From Terasakiella sp033100395 (GTDB lineage: Bacteria; Pseudomonadota; Alphaproteobacteria; Rhodospirillales; Terasakiellaceae): DNA of 64,000 bases. The stretch is from NCBI RefSeq assembly GCF_033100395.1, contig NZ_JAWLVJ010000008.1, positions 62,001-126,000 of the forward strand, in the 5' to 3' direction. Positions 51,962-60,794 of the stretch are shown in pieces (positions within the stretch are counted from its first letter, which is position 1; the number at the start of each line of letters is the position of its first letter). A program made the translations under genes and the position numbers. The notes under the pieces are model-generated. The model saw only the letters and a program-made list of their open reading frames with translations. It was not told the origin of the DNA and made no database searches.

Positions 51962-54630
51962 TGGAACCCAAACAGACGTCTCGACCCTTTAGCTTATCGA
52001 CCGAAATTGGTGGCATGTTTGTACTGCTGGGTCTCCTGCCGTTGTTTCTCATCGGCTGGCAGTATTATAAAGGGGTGGAAGACCAGCTGCATGACGAAAT
52101 TTCGCGCAGTCTAAGCGCGCTTGCCGATAACAAGGTGGAACGGGTGGAAGCTTTTGCGCGTGATACTTTGAAAGAAGTGCAGGTGCTGGCAAATTCATCT
52201 GTGGTCTCACGGTCGATGGAACGTTTGAGCATGACCCCGGATGATGGGCTTGGGGCTTTGGGGCAGGAATTGCGCAGTTATAATGACAATATCGAAGCCA
52301 GTGATCTGTTTTTAATCTCCCCGTCCGGCAAGATCGTTTTTGCCGCCGTGCGTGACGAAATGGTCGGGATTGACCTGCATGAAAAGCAGGCCGATTTCCA
52401 TTTGCTTGCCAGTGCTTTTGATCGTGCACGCACATTGTTGGAGCCGCATAATTCAGATTTCGCCAATGATTCATCTTCTATTGCGCCTTCTGGATTTGTC
52501 GCTGCCCCCATCCTGAAAAACGGATATGTGCTGGGGGTTGCCGCATTGCGGTTAAACCGCGAAGCTTTGTTTCGCATCATTGGGGATTATTCTGGTCTGG
52601 GTCGCACGGGGGAAACCATGGTTGCGGGGCTTGATCAACAGAATGTCCAGCTGTTTGGCCCGGCACGTTTCCCGGAAAATTTTGATCGCAGCCTGACAGG
52701 GGAATTTAAGGACCCGTTTTTAAGTGCCTTGTCGGGGGAGCGCGATGTGAAGTTGTTGAAAGATTATCGCGATAAAGAAGTGATTGCTGCCTGGCGTTAT
52801 GTGCCGTCTTTCCGCTGGGCCTTAGTGGTCAAGGTGGATGTGGAAGAACGGCTTGCCCCGATCACCCAATTGCGCAACATGGGGATTGTGTTTTTATCGG
52901 TCATGGGCTTTTTGGTTATTGCGGTTTCCACCCTGATGGCACGTGCGATCACCACGCCCATTCGCCAGCTGGAAGTCGCTGCGCGTAATCTGTCTGAACG
53001 TGGGGAAGCCGACATGGTGCCGGAACGTGGCGCGTGGGAGATCAATTCCCTTGCCAAGGGGTTTAACGTTATGAGCCAACGTATCCAATCTTACCAGACG
53101 GGCTTGCGCCGCATGGTGGATGAACGCACGGCGGAACTGAGCAAAGCCAAGGATGAGGCTGAAAAGGCGACCCGAGCAAAAACAGAATTCCTTGCGATGA
53201 TGAGCCATGAAATCAGAACGCCGCTGAATGGTCTGATGGGCATGGCGGAACTGCTGAAAAGTCAGGAGATGGGGCCGCTGGCGCGTGACTATGTCCAGAC
53301 ACTCCATCAAAGTGGCGCAGCCTTAAGTGATCTGCTGAATGACCTGCTGGATATTTCACGGATTGAAGCGGGCAAGCTTGATCTGGATGTGCGCAGTTTT
53401 GGCCCGGATACTTTGCTGCAAAGCCTCAGTGCTTTAATGCGTCGATCTGCTGAAATGAAGGGGCTGGAATATGATCTTACCATTGCTGCTGATGTGCCGC
53501 GATCTGTGGAAGGGGACCCGGCACGACTTCGCCAAATTCTGTTAAACCTGACAGGCAATGCCATTAAATTTACGGCAGAGGGGCGTATCAACGTCTCGCT
53601 GGATGTGGATTATCAGGAAGACGGTGTCGTCCAACTTGTCTTTAAGGTGAAAGACAGCGGTATTGGTATTCCACTGGAAGAACAGCATAAGCTTTTCCAA
53701 CCCTTTTCCCAATTGGGGGAGGGACGATCCAAACGCTATGGCGGGGCCGGGTTGGGTCTGGCGATTTCCCAACGGCTTGCTCAAAGAATGGATGGGGAGA
53801 TTACGCTTGAAAGCCGGGAAGGTGAGGGGGCGTGTTTTTCCGTTTCCCTGCCGTTTAAGCTTAGCGCGGAAGATGAGATTGAACAGGATGATGTGGAACA
53901 TATCGAACCCTTGCGCATCCTGATTGTGGAAGATGAACCGATTAACCGCCGGGTGCTTTCAGGCCTGTTGCGTCAGGACGGTCATGATGTCTTTTCCAGC
54001 GAAAGCGGCGAAGCAGCCCTTGAGGTTTTAAAAGCTGAACCTGTTGATATGGTTCTGACTGACTTGCGCCTGCCGGGCATCAGCGGGTTTGAGGTGATCG
54101 ATAAAGTTCATAACGACTGGAAAATCCCTGTGCTGGCCGTCACCGCAAACCTGATGCCCGATGATGTGAAAGATTGTTTGGCCGCTGGTGCGCGTGATGT
54201 GATTGCAAAACCCATTGTGCCGGATGCCTTGCGCCGGGCATTGTCTCGCAGCTTTGAGGGGCGGTCTGTGGTTCAGATTGTTCGGGAAGATGTCGTTGCA
54301 GATGATGTTTTTTCTTCTGAATATCTGGATCAGTTGAGCGAAGTACTGCCTGCAGAAGAGATTGTCAGTTTGATCGAAAAGGCGGAAAGTTCCGTGCGTG
54401 AACATCTGGGGAATTTGATGGCAGCGAATGATGCTGACGAAATCGCGGAACATGCCCATAAGCTGGCCGGGGTGTCAGGGACGTATGGGATGGTCAAGTT
54501 GCGAGTTTTTGCGAAAACGGTAGAGAAAGACCGTGTAGTACCGGGGGAAGAACTAGCAGGGCTGGTAGAGGTGTCGATTGAGGCGATGAAGGGGTGGATG
54601 GACTCTAGATCCCTGCCTACGCAGGGATGA
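51958..54630 (+). CDS. Hybrid histidine kinase (Cache-HAMP-HisKA-HATPase-REC-Hpt)
   Basis: An 890-residue membrane kinase. First membrane helix about 17-36, a periplasmic sensor of Cache type about 40-300, second membrane helix about 306-328, HAMP (TTPIRQLEVAARNLSERG), HisKA with H417 (MMSHEIRTPLNG), ATPase (DSGIGIPLEEQ and YGGAGLGLAISQ), receiver with D702 (VLTDLRLPGISG) and Hpt with H834 (HAHKLAGVSG). Its ATG overlaps the UrtA-like receptor stop, so the receptor and kinase are co-translated. The last ten residues (DSRSLPTQG and stop) are encoded by a palindromic repeat, so the original 3' end was probably altered by it. Confidence 0.9.
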   Translation: MMEPKQTSRPFSLSTEIGGMFVLLGLLPLFLIGWQYYKGVEDQLHDEISRSLSALADNKVERVEAFARDTLKEVQVLANSSVVSRSMERLSMTPDDGLGALGQELRSYNDNIEASDLFLISPSGKIVFAAVRDEMVGIDLHEKQADFHLLASAFDRARTLLEPHNSDFANDSSSIAPSGFVAAPILKNGYVLGVAALRLNREALFRIIGDYSGLGRTGETMVAGLDQQNVQLFGPARFPENFDRSLTGEFKDPFLSALSGERDVKLLKDYRDKEVIAAWRYVPSFRWALVVKVDVEERLAPITQLRNMGIVFLSVMGFLVIAVSTLMARAITTPIRQLEVAARNLSERGEADMVPERGAWEINSLAKGFNVMSQRIQSYQTGLRRMVDERTAELSKAKDEAEKATRAKTEFLAMMSHEIRTPLNGLMGMAELLKSQEMGPLARDYVQTLHQSGAALSDLLNDLLDISRIEAGKLDLDVRSFGPDTLLQSLSALMRRSAEMKGLEYDLTIAADVPRSVEGDPARLRQILLNLTGNAIKFTAEGRINVSLDVDYQEDGVVQLVFKVKDSGIGIPLEEQHKLFQPFSQLGEGRSKRYGGAGLGLAISQRLAQRMDGEITLESREGEGACFSVSLPFKLSAEDEIEQDDVEHIEPLRILIVEDEPINRRVLSGLLRQDGHDVFSSESGEAALEVLKAEPVDMVLTDLRLPGISGFEVIDKVHNDWKIPVLAVTANLMPDDVKDCLAAGARDVIAKPIVPDALRRALSRSFEGRSVVQIVREDVVADDVFSSEYLDQLSEVLPAEEIVSLIEKAESSVREHLGNLMAANDADEIAEHAHKLAGVSGTYGMVKLRVFAKTVEKDRVVPGEELAGLVEVSIEAMKGWMDSRSLPTQG

Positions 54631-54673
54631 CGGCCTTCATCAAACACTTGTCATTCCTGCGAAGGCAGGAATC
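54604..54673. repeat. Paired-palindrome repeat (copy 3) at the end of the kinase gene
   Basis: CTAGATCCCTGC-CTAC-GCAGGGATGACGG at the left and, inverted, GTCATTCCTGC-GAAG-GCAGGAATC at the right. The stop codon of the hybrid kinase gene (54628-54630) lies inside the left half. It fills the space between the convergent kinase and response-regulator genes. Confidence 0.8.
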
Positions 54674-54675
54674 TC

Positions 54676-55395
54676 TCACCCCACCGAATGTTTCACATGG
54701 GAATTAAACCGATAACCATGACCGCGGATGGTCTCAATCAGTTGGTTCTCCCCTTTCTCATCCCCGATTTTTTTGCGAAGACGGCTGACGAGAATGTCCA
54801 CTGCGCGCTCCCCACTATCCGTTCCCATTTCAGGCACAGCCTCAGCCAATGCATCTCGGCTGAGAAGTTGGTTGGGATGACTTGCCAGGAATGCCAGCAG
54901 GTCAAATTCCGCAGGCGTCAAAGTCGGGCTGGTGCCATCGGCGCTGATCAGCAGGCGGTTGGTTTTATCCAGCGTCCATCCGGCAAACATGACGACATTG
55001 TCGCTTTGCACCAGTAAATCATCATTGCCTTGCGTGCGGTCTAACACATTTCGTACGCGCGCCAGCAGTTCACGCGGGAAGAACGGTTTGGCGATATAGT
55101 CATCAGCCCCGATTTCCAGACCCTTGGCACGTTCTTCCGGCTCCCCACGTTCTGAAACGATGATGATTCCCATCTGGCTGCGACTGCGAAGGGTGCGCGC
55201 CAGTTCCAGCCCGTCACTGTCCGGCAGGTTCAAATCCAGCAATAAAAGATCAAAGGGGGCTTTTTCCAGGGCCAGCTGCATGGAGAAACCATCGGGTGCT
55301 GTTTCGGTCAGAAAACCGGCATTGCCTAAAATTGCGGCAATTAAATCGCGCACAGCCCCGTCATCTTCGACGATAAGAACCCGTTTCTGGCTCAT
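54676..55395 (-). CDS. OmpR/PhoB-family response regulator
   Basis: A 239-residue regulator: receiver (VLIVEDDGAVRDL, acceptor D54 in LLLLDLNLPDSDG, K in IAKPF) and C-terminal winged helix (LTPAEFDLLAFLASH, RAVDILVSRLRKKIGD, TIRGHGYRF). It is the nearest output for the phosphorelay of the convergent hybrid kinase and may control the urea transport and urease genes that begin 435 bases upstream of its start on the other strand. This link is inference. Confidence 0.9.
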   Translation of the reverse strand: MSQKRVLIVEDDGAVRDLIAAILGNAGFLTETAPDGFSMQLALEKAPFDLLLLDLNLPDSDGLELARTLRSRSQMGIIIVSERGEPEERAKGLEIGADDYIAKPFFPRELLARVRNVLDRTQGNDDLLVQSDNVVMFAGWTLDKTNRLLISADGTSPTLTPAEFDLLAFLASHPNQLLSRDALAEAVPEMGTDSGERAVDILVSRLRKKIGDEKGENQLIETIRGHGYRFNSHVKHSVG

Positions 55396-55829
55396 GCCTT
55401 CCTCCGTAAGTGATCCGATTCCCTATGGTGCAGCCTTTCAAAAAAATGCGCAAGGCCGACCCATTTTCGGAAATTTTTCGGACAAGATATGTGGATAACT
55501 TTTGTGATGGCCATATCCCGTTTGTGCGCTGCAGAAAAGAAAGAGAAATAAAAGGTGGATAACAAGTAAAAAATAAGAAAAACTATAGAAATAAATCAGA
55601 AAAGAATGTCTCTCGATTATACTTAATGTTTTTATATGTCAATAAATAAAGCGCATGTCTAAAAAATGAAATGTTTATTGTTCAAAAAACAGTCAAATTT
55701 AATTTATTTTAGATGCCTGAAAATTATTGTAAAATGCAAAATATAATAAAATCAATGATTTAATTACTTTGGCATGCCTTTTGAATACTGTGGGGCAGTT
55801 CACTTCAACGCCAGGAGGCATGATTACAA
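55396..55829. other. AT-rich intergenic region upstream of urtA
   Basis: 434 bases without a gene, very AT-rich in its middle. It carries TGTGGATAA at 55490 (an exact DnaA-box sequence on the minus strand) and the related GGTGGATAA at 55554, two divergent promoters' worth of space, and the sigma-54-like element at 55770. No tRNA, small frame or strong hairpin was seen. Confidence 0.7.
55770..55785 (+). promoter_or_regulatory. Sigma-54-like promoter of urtA
   Basis: TGGCATG-N4-TTGAA resembles the -24/-12 consensus TGGCACG-N4-TTGCA with two differences (A for C in the -12 element, T for C in the -24). The -24 GG and the spacing are right. Transcription would start near 55796, about 34 bases before the urtA ATG. 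This fits nitrogen control through NtrC, common for urtA. Confidence 0.5.
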
Positions 55830-57122
55830 ATGAAATTCTCACTTAAAACGATTTTGAGCGCTGGTGCTATCGCTGCAACAGCTATGGTTGGCACGGCAGC
55901 CAACGCCGCTGACACCATCAAGGTTGGTGTTCTTCACTCTCTGTCCGGGACCATGGCGATTTCTGAAACAACATTGAAAGACACTGTTTTGATGTTGATT
56001 GAAGAACAAAACAAAAAAGGTGGTCTTCTTGGTAAGAAGCTTGAAGCCGTTGTTGTTGACCCTGCGTCCAACTGGCCTTTGTTTGCTGAAAAACAGCGTG
56101 AGCTGATCGAGAAAGAAGGTGTGGATGTGACATTCGGTTGCTGGACATCTGTATCGCGTAAATCTGTTCTTCCTGTTGTTGAAGAACTGAACGGCATGTT
56201 GTTCTACCCTGTACAGTATGAAGGCGAAGAAAGCTCTCGTAACGTCTTCTACACAGGTGCTGCCCCTAACCAGCAAGCCATCCCGGCTGTAGACTACATG
56301 TTGTCTGAGGACGGCGGTTCTGCAAAACGTATCGTTCTTCTGGGAACTGACTATGTTTACCCACGTACAACAAACAAGATCCTGCGTTCTTACCTGAACT
56401 CCAAAGGTATTGCTGATGCGGACATCATGGAAAACTACACACCATTTGGTCACTCTGACTGGCAGAACATTGTTGCGGACGTGAAGAAATTCGCTTCTGC
56501 TGGTAAAAAGACGGCTGTGATCTCTACCGTAAACGGTGATGCGAACGTTCCTTTCTATAAAGAACTGGGTAACCAGGGTATCTCTGCGGACGACATTCCG
56601 GTTGTTGCTTTCTCTGTCGGGGAAGAAGAATTGGCTGGTCTGGATACAAAGCCGCTTGTCGGTCACCTGGCTGCCTGGAACTACTTCCAGTCTGCTGAAT
56701 CTCCAGAAAACGAACAGTTCATCGCAACCTGGAAGAAATTCATCAAAGACGACAAGCGCGTAACCAACGACCCAATGGAAGCAACTTACATTGGTTTCAA
56801 AATGTGGACACAAGCCGTTCAACAAGCCGGTACAACTGACGTAGATGCAGTTCGTCAAGCTATGTACGGCCAGAAAGTTAAAAATCTGACTGGCGGTGTT
56901 GCGGTTATGAACACAAACCACCACCTGTCCAAGCCTGTTCTGATCGGCGAGATTCAGGAAGACGGTCAGTTTGAAACTGTATGGGAAACTGAAGGTGTTG
57001 TGAAAGGTGATGCATGGTCTGATTTCATTCCAGAAAGTGCAAAGCTGACATCTGACTGGACGTACCCACACGTCTGCGGCAACTGCGAGAAGCCTAAGTT
57101 CGGTGGCGCAGCGGCTATGTAA
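55830..57122 (+). CDS. urtA: Urea ABC importer substrate-binding protein
   Basis: A 430-residue periplasmic protein. Signal peptide about 1-27 (ending NAADT), then TIKVGVLHSLSGTMA, FGCWTSVSRK, LFYPVQYEGEESSRN, YTGAAPNQQAIPA and the C-terminal CGNCEKPKFGG, all typical of UrtA. AGGAGG precedes the ATG. Third-base preference differs from the neighbouring genes and a long shadow frame exists on the other strand, which suggests strong expression. A hairpin follows at 57138. It binds urea for UrtBCDE. Confidence 0.94.
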   Translation: MKFSLKTILSAGAIAATAMVGTAANAADTIKVGVLHSLSGTMAISETTLKDTVLMLIEEQNKKGGLLGKKLEAVVVDPASNWPLFAEKQRELIEKEGVDVTFGCWTSVSRKSVLPVVEELNGMLFYPVQYEGEESSRNVFYTGAAPNQQAIPAVDYMLSEDGGSAKRIVLLGTDYVYPRTTNKILRSYLNSKGIADADIMENYTPFGHSDWQNIVADVKKFASAGKKTAVISTVNGDANVPFYKELGNQGISADDIPVVAFSVGEEELAGLDTKPLVGHLAAWNYFQSAESPENEQFIATWKKFIKDDKRVTNDPMEATYIGFKMWTQAVQQAGTTDVDAVRQAMYGQKVKNLTGGVAVMNTNHHLSKPVLIGEIQEDGQFETVWETEGVVKGDAWSDFIPESAKLTSDWTYPHVCGNCEKPKFGGAAAM

Positions 57123-57137
57123 GTCTGACGACTGAAC

Positions 57138-57173
57138 GGGGGGTAAGGCTTTTCACACTCGGCCTTGCCCCCC
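57138..57173 (+). terminator. Attenuator-type hairpin between urtA and urtB
   Basis: GGGGGGTAAGGC (57138-57149) pairs with GCCTTGCCCCCC (57162-57173), one wobble, followed by a short T-run. It probably ends part of the transcripts after urtA, giving more binding protein than permease. Confidence 0.75.
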
Positions 57174-57225
57174 TTTCATTTGCTGACCCTTTTATTTTCA
57201 TCTTCATTTCCTTTGGGTGGGTCAT

Positions 57226-58839
57226 ATGACGAAGTTGTTTAAATATTTTTCTATACTGGCTGTTGCCCTTTTACTGGCAGCTCCGGTGAGTGCCGCAGAT
57301 GATTTTTCTGCACAAGTGACGGCACTGAACGTCAAAAGTTTTTCTAAAAAAATTAAAGCGATTAATACACTGGCAGGCTCCGGCCATGAACGAACGGTCC
57401 CTGTGTTGGAAGCCATGCTGGGCGGTAATCTTTACGCCCTTAAATCAGATAAAACCATTGTGATTGCACAAAAGCAGGGTTCTGTTTACGTCATTGAAAA
57501 AGCCGATAGCGGTGAAGCCCTTGGCCAGACAGCCAAATCCAGGATGAAAAAAGTGCGCGTCAATAATAAGGTGCGCAAAGTTATTAAAGGATTGCTGGGC
57601 GGTTTGACCTTGTTAAGCCCGGATATCGACCAACGCACAAAAGCGGTGGATGCGGTCTTTAACAGTCGTTCTGCAGGTATGCTGCCCACGCTGGAACAAG
57701 CCCTTCAACGTGAAGAAGATGACGCCCTTAAATCCAAGATGCTGCTGACCAAGGCAGCGATTGAACTGGAAACATCAACGGATAAAGAAACGCTGCTGGG
57801 TGCTTTGGCTGTTTTGAAAGAAACACCAACGCCAGACGTGCGATCTATCCTGACAAGCTATGTCATCAAAGCACCGGATATGGTGAAGGCAGATGCGCAG
57901 GCCACGCTGGATAGTGTGGAAAGCAGCCTGTCTATGTGGGAACATGTGGGTAACCTCTATCGCGGCCTTTCGCTCGGTTCCGTTCTGTTGCTCGCTGCTG
58001 TCGGTCTGGCCATTACCTTTGGGGTGATGGGCGTGATTAACATGGCCCATGGTGAGATGGTGATGCTGGGGGCTTATGCCACCTTCGTGGTGCAGGAAGT
58101 TTTTCGCGCATACTTGCCGGGCTATTTTGACTGGTCTCTATTCGTTGCTATTCCTTTCGCCTTTTTGGTGGCTGGTTCGGTTGGTGTTGCGATGGAACGT
58201 GGAATTATCCGTTTCTTGTACGGCCGTCCGCTGGAAACATTACTCGCGACGTGGGGGGTGAGTTTGATCCTGCAACAGGCCGTTCGTACGGTCTTCGGCC
58301 CCACCAACCAGGATGTAAGCTCACCTAGCTGGATGTCTGGCGCGATCGAATTTTCAAACGGTCTGCAATTTACCTATAACCGCCTTTGGATCATCCTGTT
58401 TGCCCTGCTGGTTGTGGCGGGTGTGACCTTGATCCTGCGCAAAACATCTTTTGGTCTTCAGATGCGTGCGGTGACCCAAAACCGTCCGATGGCGAATTCC
58501 ATGGGGATCAAATCGGGTTGGGTTGATGCCATGACCTTTGGTCTGGGCTCCGGCATTGCCGGGATGGCAGGTGTTGCTTTGTCGCAAATCGATAACGTGT
58601 CACCCAACCTGGGTCAGGTTTACATTATCGACAGCTTTATGGTCGTGGTCTTTGGCGGTGTGGGGAACATCATGGGAACCGTGGTTGGTGCCTTCAGCCT
58701 TGGTATCGTCAATAAATTCATGGAACCGATGGCGGGTGCTGTTTTGGCGAAGATCTTCGTTCTGATTGCCCTGATCCTCTTTATTCAAAAACGTCCACGT
58801 GGACTTTTCGCCCTCAAGGGCCGTTCGGTGGAGGCTTAA
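57226..58839 (+). CDS. urtB: Urea ABC importer permease UrtB
   Basis: A 537-residue protein of the long UrtB type. Signal peptide (about 1-22), an extracytoplasmic helical-repeat part (about 25-245, repeated alpha-helices such as ALKSKMLLTKAAIELE), then a LivH-like permease with about eight spans (GVMGVINMAHGEMVMLGAY, GLGSGIAGMAGVALSQI, VVVFGGVGNIMGT). The extra N-terminal part is usual for UrtB. The ATG at 57226 is preferred over a GTG nine bases earlier. It precedes urtC by three bases. Confidence 0.93.
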   Translation: MTKLFKYFSILAVALLLAAPVSAADDFSAQVTALNVKSFSKKIKAINTLAGSGHERTVPVLEAMLGGNLYALKSDKTIVIAQKQGSVYVIEKADSGEALGQTAKSRMKKVRVNNKVRKVIKGLLGGLTLLSPDIDQRTKAVDAVFNSRSAGMLPTLEQALQREEDDALKSKMLLTKAAIELETSTDKETLLGALAVLKETPTPDVRSILTSYVIKAPDMVKADAQATLDSVESSLSMWEHVGNLYRGLSLGSVLLLAAVGLAITFGVMGVINMAHGEMVMLGAYATFVVQEVFRAYLPGYFDWSLFVAIPFAFLVAGSVGVAMERGIIRFLYGRPLETLLATWGVSLILQQAVRTVFGPTNQDVSSPSWMSGAIEFSNGLQFTYNRLWIILFALLVVAGVTLILRKTSFGLQMRAVTQNRPMANSMGIKSGWVDAMTFGLGSGIAGMAGVALSQIDNVSPNLGQVYIIDSFMVVVFGGVGNIMGTVVGAFSLGIVNKFMEPMAGAVLAKIFVLIALILFIQKRPRGLFALKGRSVEA

Positions 58840-58842
58840 GTC

Positions 58843-60003
58843 ATGACACAAACTTCACAACAAAAATCCGTCCTTCTGGGCTTTTTGATGAAAGATCGCG
58901 GTGGGCAAATCCTGTTGGGTCTGTTGGCCGCAGCGGCCGTGCTGGTGCCGCTTTCAAACGTGTTTTTGCCGGAAAGTTCAATCTTTCATGTGCCAACCTA
59001 TATGGTCAGTCTGTTGGGTAAGTACCTCGCCTTTGCTTTGCTGGCACTTAGTGTTGATTTGATCTGGGGCTACTGTGGTATCCTCAGCCTCGGTCATGGT
59101 GCCTTCTTTGCCCTTGGTGGATATTCCATGGGGATGTATCTGATGCGCCAGATCGGGGATCGTGGTGTTTACGGCAACCCGATCCTGCCGGATTTCATGG
59201 TATTCCTGAACTGGAAAGAACTGCCCTGGTACTGGTATGGGTTTGATGCTTTCCCCTTCGCCATGTTGATGGTCGTGCTGGTGCCGGGTGTGCTGGCAGG
59301 TGTCTTTGGCTGGTTTGCGTTCCGTTCGCGTGTGACAGGGGTTTACCTTTCCATTATTACACAAGCCATGACGTATGCCTTGTTGCTGGCCTTCTTCCGC
59401 AACGACATGGGCTTTGGCGGCAATAACGGTTTGACAGATTTTAAAGACATCCTTGGTTATGACATTCAGGCCAATGGGACGCGCCTTGCGTTGTTTATCG
59501 CCACATGTGCGGCATTGGCGCTGGGATATGTCATCTGTCGCTATATTGTTTCTTCTCGTTTGGGGCGGGTTCTGCTGGCCGTGCGTGACGGGGAAAGTCG
59601 AACACGCTTTTTAGGCTATCGTGTGGAATATTATAAGTTGTTTGTCTTTGTGGTTTCCGCCATGCTGGCAGGTGTTGCAGGCGCACTTTATGTGCCGCAG
59701 GTCGGGATCATTAACCCGTCTGAATTCGCCCCTGCTGTGTCGATCGAGATTGTGATCTGGGTGGCCGTTGGTGGTCGTGGATCGCTTTACGGTGCCGTGC
59801 TGGGTGCCTTTATTGTGAACTATGCCAAAACCTATTTCACAGGGGCTCTGCCTGAAGCCTGGCTTTATATGCTGGGGCTGCTGTTTATCGTCGTTACCAT
59901 CTTTATGCCAAAAGGCGTTGTGGGCACGGTGCCTGCCTTTAAGGGGTTCAAGAAAAAAGATGACGGTCCGGCCATAACCAAACAAACACAAATCGCAGAA
60001 TAA
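58843..60003 (+). CDS. urtC: Urea ABC importer permease UrtC
   Basis: A 386-residue LivM-like permease. It shows GYCGILSLGHGAFFALGGY, the VYLSIITQAMTYALLLAF span and the coupling loop RDGESRTRFLGYRVEYYK. UrtC is longer than LivM, as seen here. It lies between urtB and urtD with short gaps. Confidence 0.93.
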   Translation: MTQTSQQKSVLLGFLMKDRGGQILLGLLAAAAVLVPLSNVFLPESSIFHVPTYMVSLLGKYLAFALLALSVDLIWGYCGILSLGHGAFFALGGYSMGMYLMRQIGDRGVYGNPILPDFMVFLNWKELPWYWYGFDAFPFAMLMVVLVPGVLAGVFGWFAFRSRVTGVYLSIITQAMTYALLLAFFRNDMGFGGNNGLTDFKDILGYDIQANGTRLALFIATCAALALGYVICRYIVSSRLGRVLLAVRDGESRTRFLGYRVEYYKLFVFVVSAMLAGVAGALYVPQVGIINPSEFAPAVSIEIVIWVAVGGRGSLYGAVLGAFIVNYAKTYFTGALPEAWLYMLGLLFIVVTIFMPKGVVGTVPAFKGFKKKDDGPAITKQTQIAE

Positions 60004-60011
60004 GGAACTAT

Positions 60012-60791
60012 ATGATGCAAGGTATTTCTACAGCCGATAAACATGTCGTTCCTCAGGATACGATTTTATATGTGGATGGCGTGAACAAGGCTTTTGACGG
60101 GTTCAAGGCTATCAATGACCTCAGCTTCTATATCGAAGCAGGCGAATTGCGTGCCATCATTGGCCCTAATGGGGCGGGGAAAACCACCATGATGGATATC
60201 ATCACCGGAAAGACCCGGCCTGATACGGGCGATGTGATCTTTCGTGGTGATATTGATCTAACCGAAATGGATGAGGCTCATATCGCCAACCTGGGCATCG
60301 GGCGAAAATTCCAGAAACCCACCGTTTTTGAAAATCAGACAGTGTTTGAAAATCTGGAACTGGCACTAGCCGGGAAACGCCGGGTCTTTGAAAGCCTGTT
60401 CTTCAAGCTTGCGGGTCGTGAGGCGGACCGGATTGATGAGGTCCTGTTAAAGATTACCCTGGAAGAAAAACGCAACTGGATGGCAGGCAATCTGTCCCAC
60501 GGGCAAAAGCAATGGCTGGAAATCGGCATGTTGTTGATGCAGGAACCGGACTTGTTGCTGGTGGATGAACCGGCCGCGGGCATGACGGATGCGGAAACCA
60601 TGAAGACGGCGGAACTGTTAAAAGAGATCGCCAAGGACCACAGCGTTGTTGTGGTCGAACATGACATGGAATTTGTCCAGGCGCTGGAAAGCCGCGTCAC
60701 CGTTTTGCATGAAGGTCACGTGTTGGCGGAAGGCTCACTAGAGACCGTGCAGAATAATCAGGAAGTTATCGAAGTTTATCTGGGGCGTTGA
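60012..60791 (+). CDS. urtD: Urea ABC importer ATPase UrtD
   Basis: A 259-residue ATPase with Walker A GPNGAGKTT, signature LSHGQKQWLEIG (the LSHGQKQWLEI variant is typical of UrtD), Walker B LLLVDEPAAGMTDAE and H-loop VEHDMEFV. The ATG at 60012 or 60015 may be used. It is three bases before urtE. Confidence 0.93.
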   Translation: MMQGISTADKHVVPQDTILYVDGVNKAFDGFKAINDLSFYIEAGELRAIIGPNGAGKTTMMDIITGKTRPDTGDVIFRGDIDLTEMDEAHIANLGIGRKFQKPTVFENQTVFENLELALAGKRRVFESLFFKLAGREADRIDEVLLKITLEEKRNWMAGNLSHGQKQWLEIGMLLMQEPDLLLVDEPAAGMTDAETMKTAELLKEIAKDHSVVVVEHDMEFVQALESRVTVLHEGHVLAEGSLETVQNNQEVIEVYLGR

Positions 60792-60794
60792 TCA

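Noticed and set aside
55396..55829. Chromosomal origin
   Set aside because: Only two DnaA-box-like sites and no replication or partition genes nearby; AT richness alone is not enough.
55839..57071. A 410-codon open frame on the minus strand across urtA
   Set aside because: It is a mirror of urtA codon bias. It has no ribosome site, no protein-like composition, and urtA itself is a certain gene.
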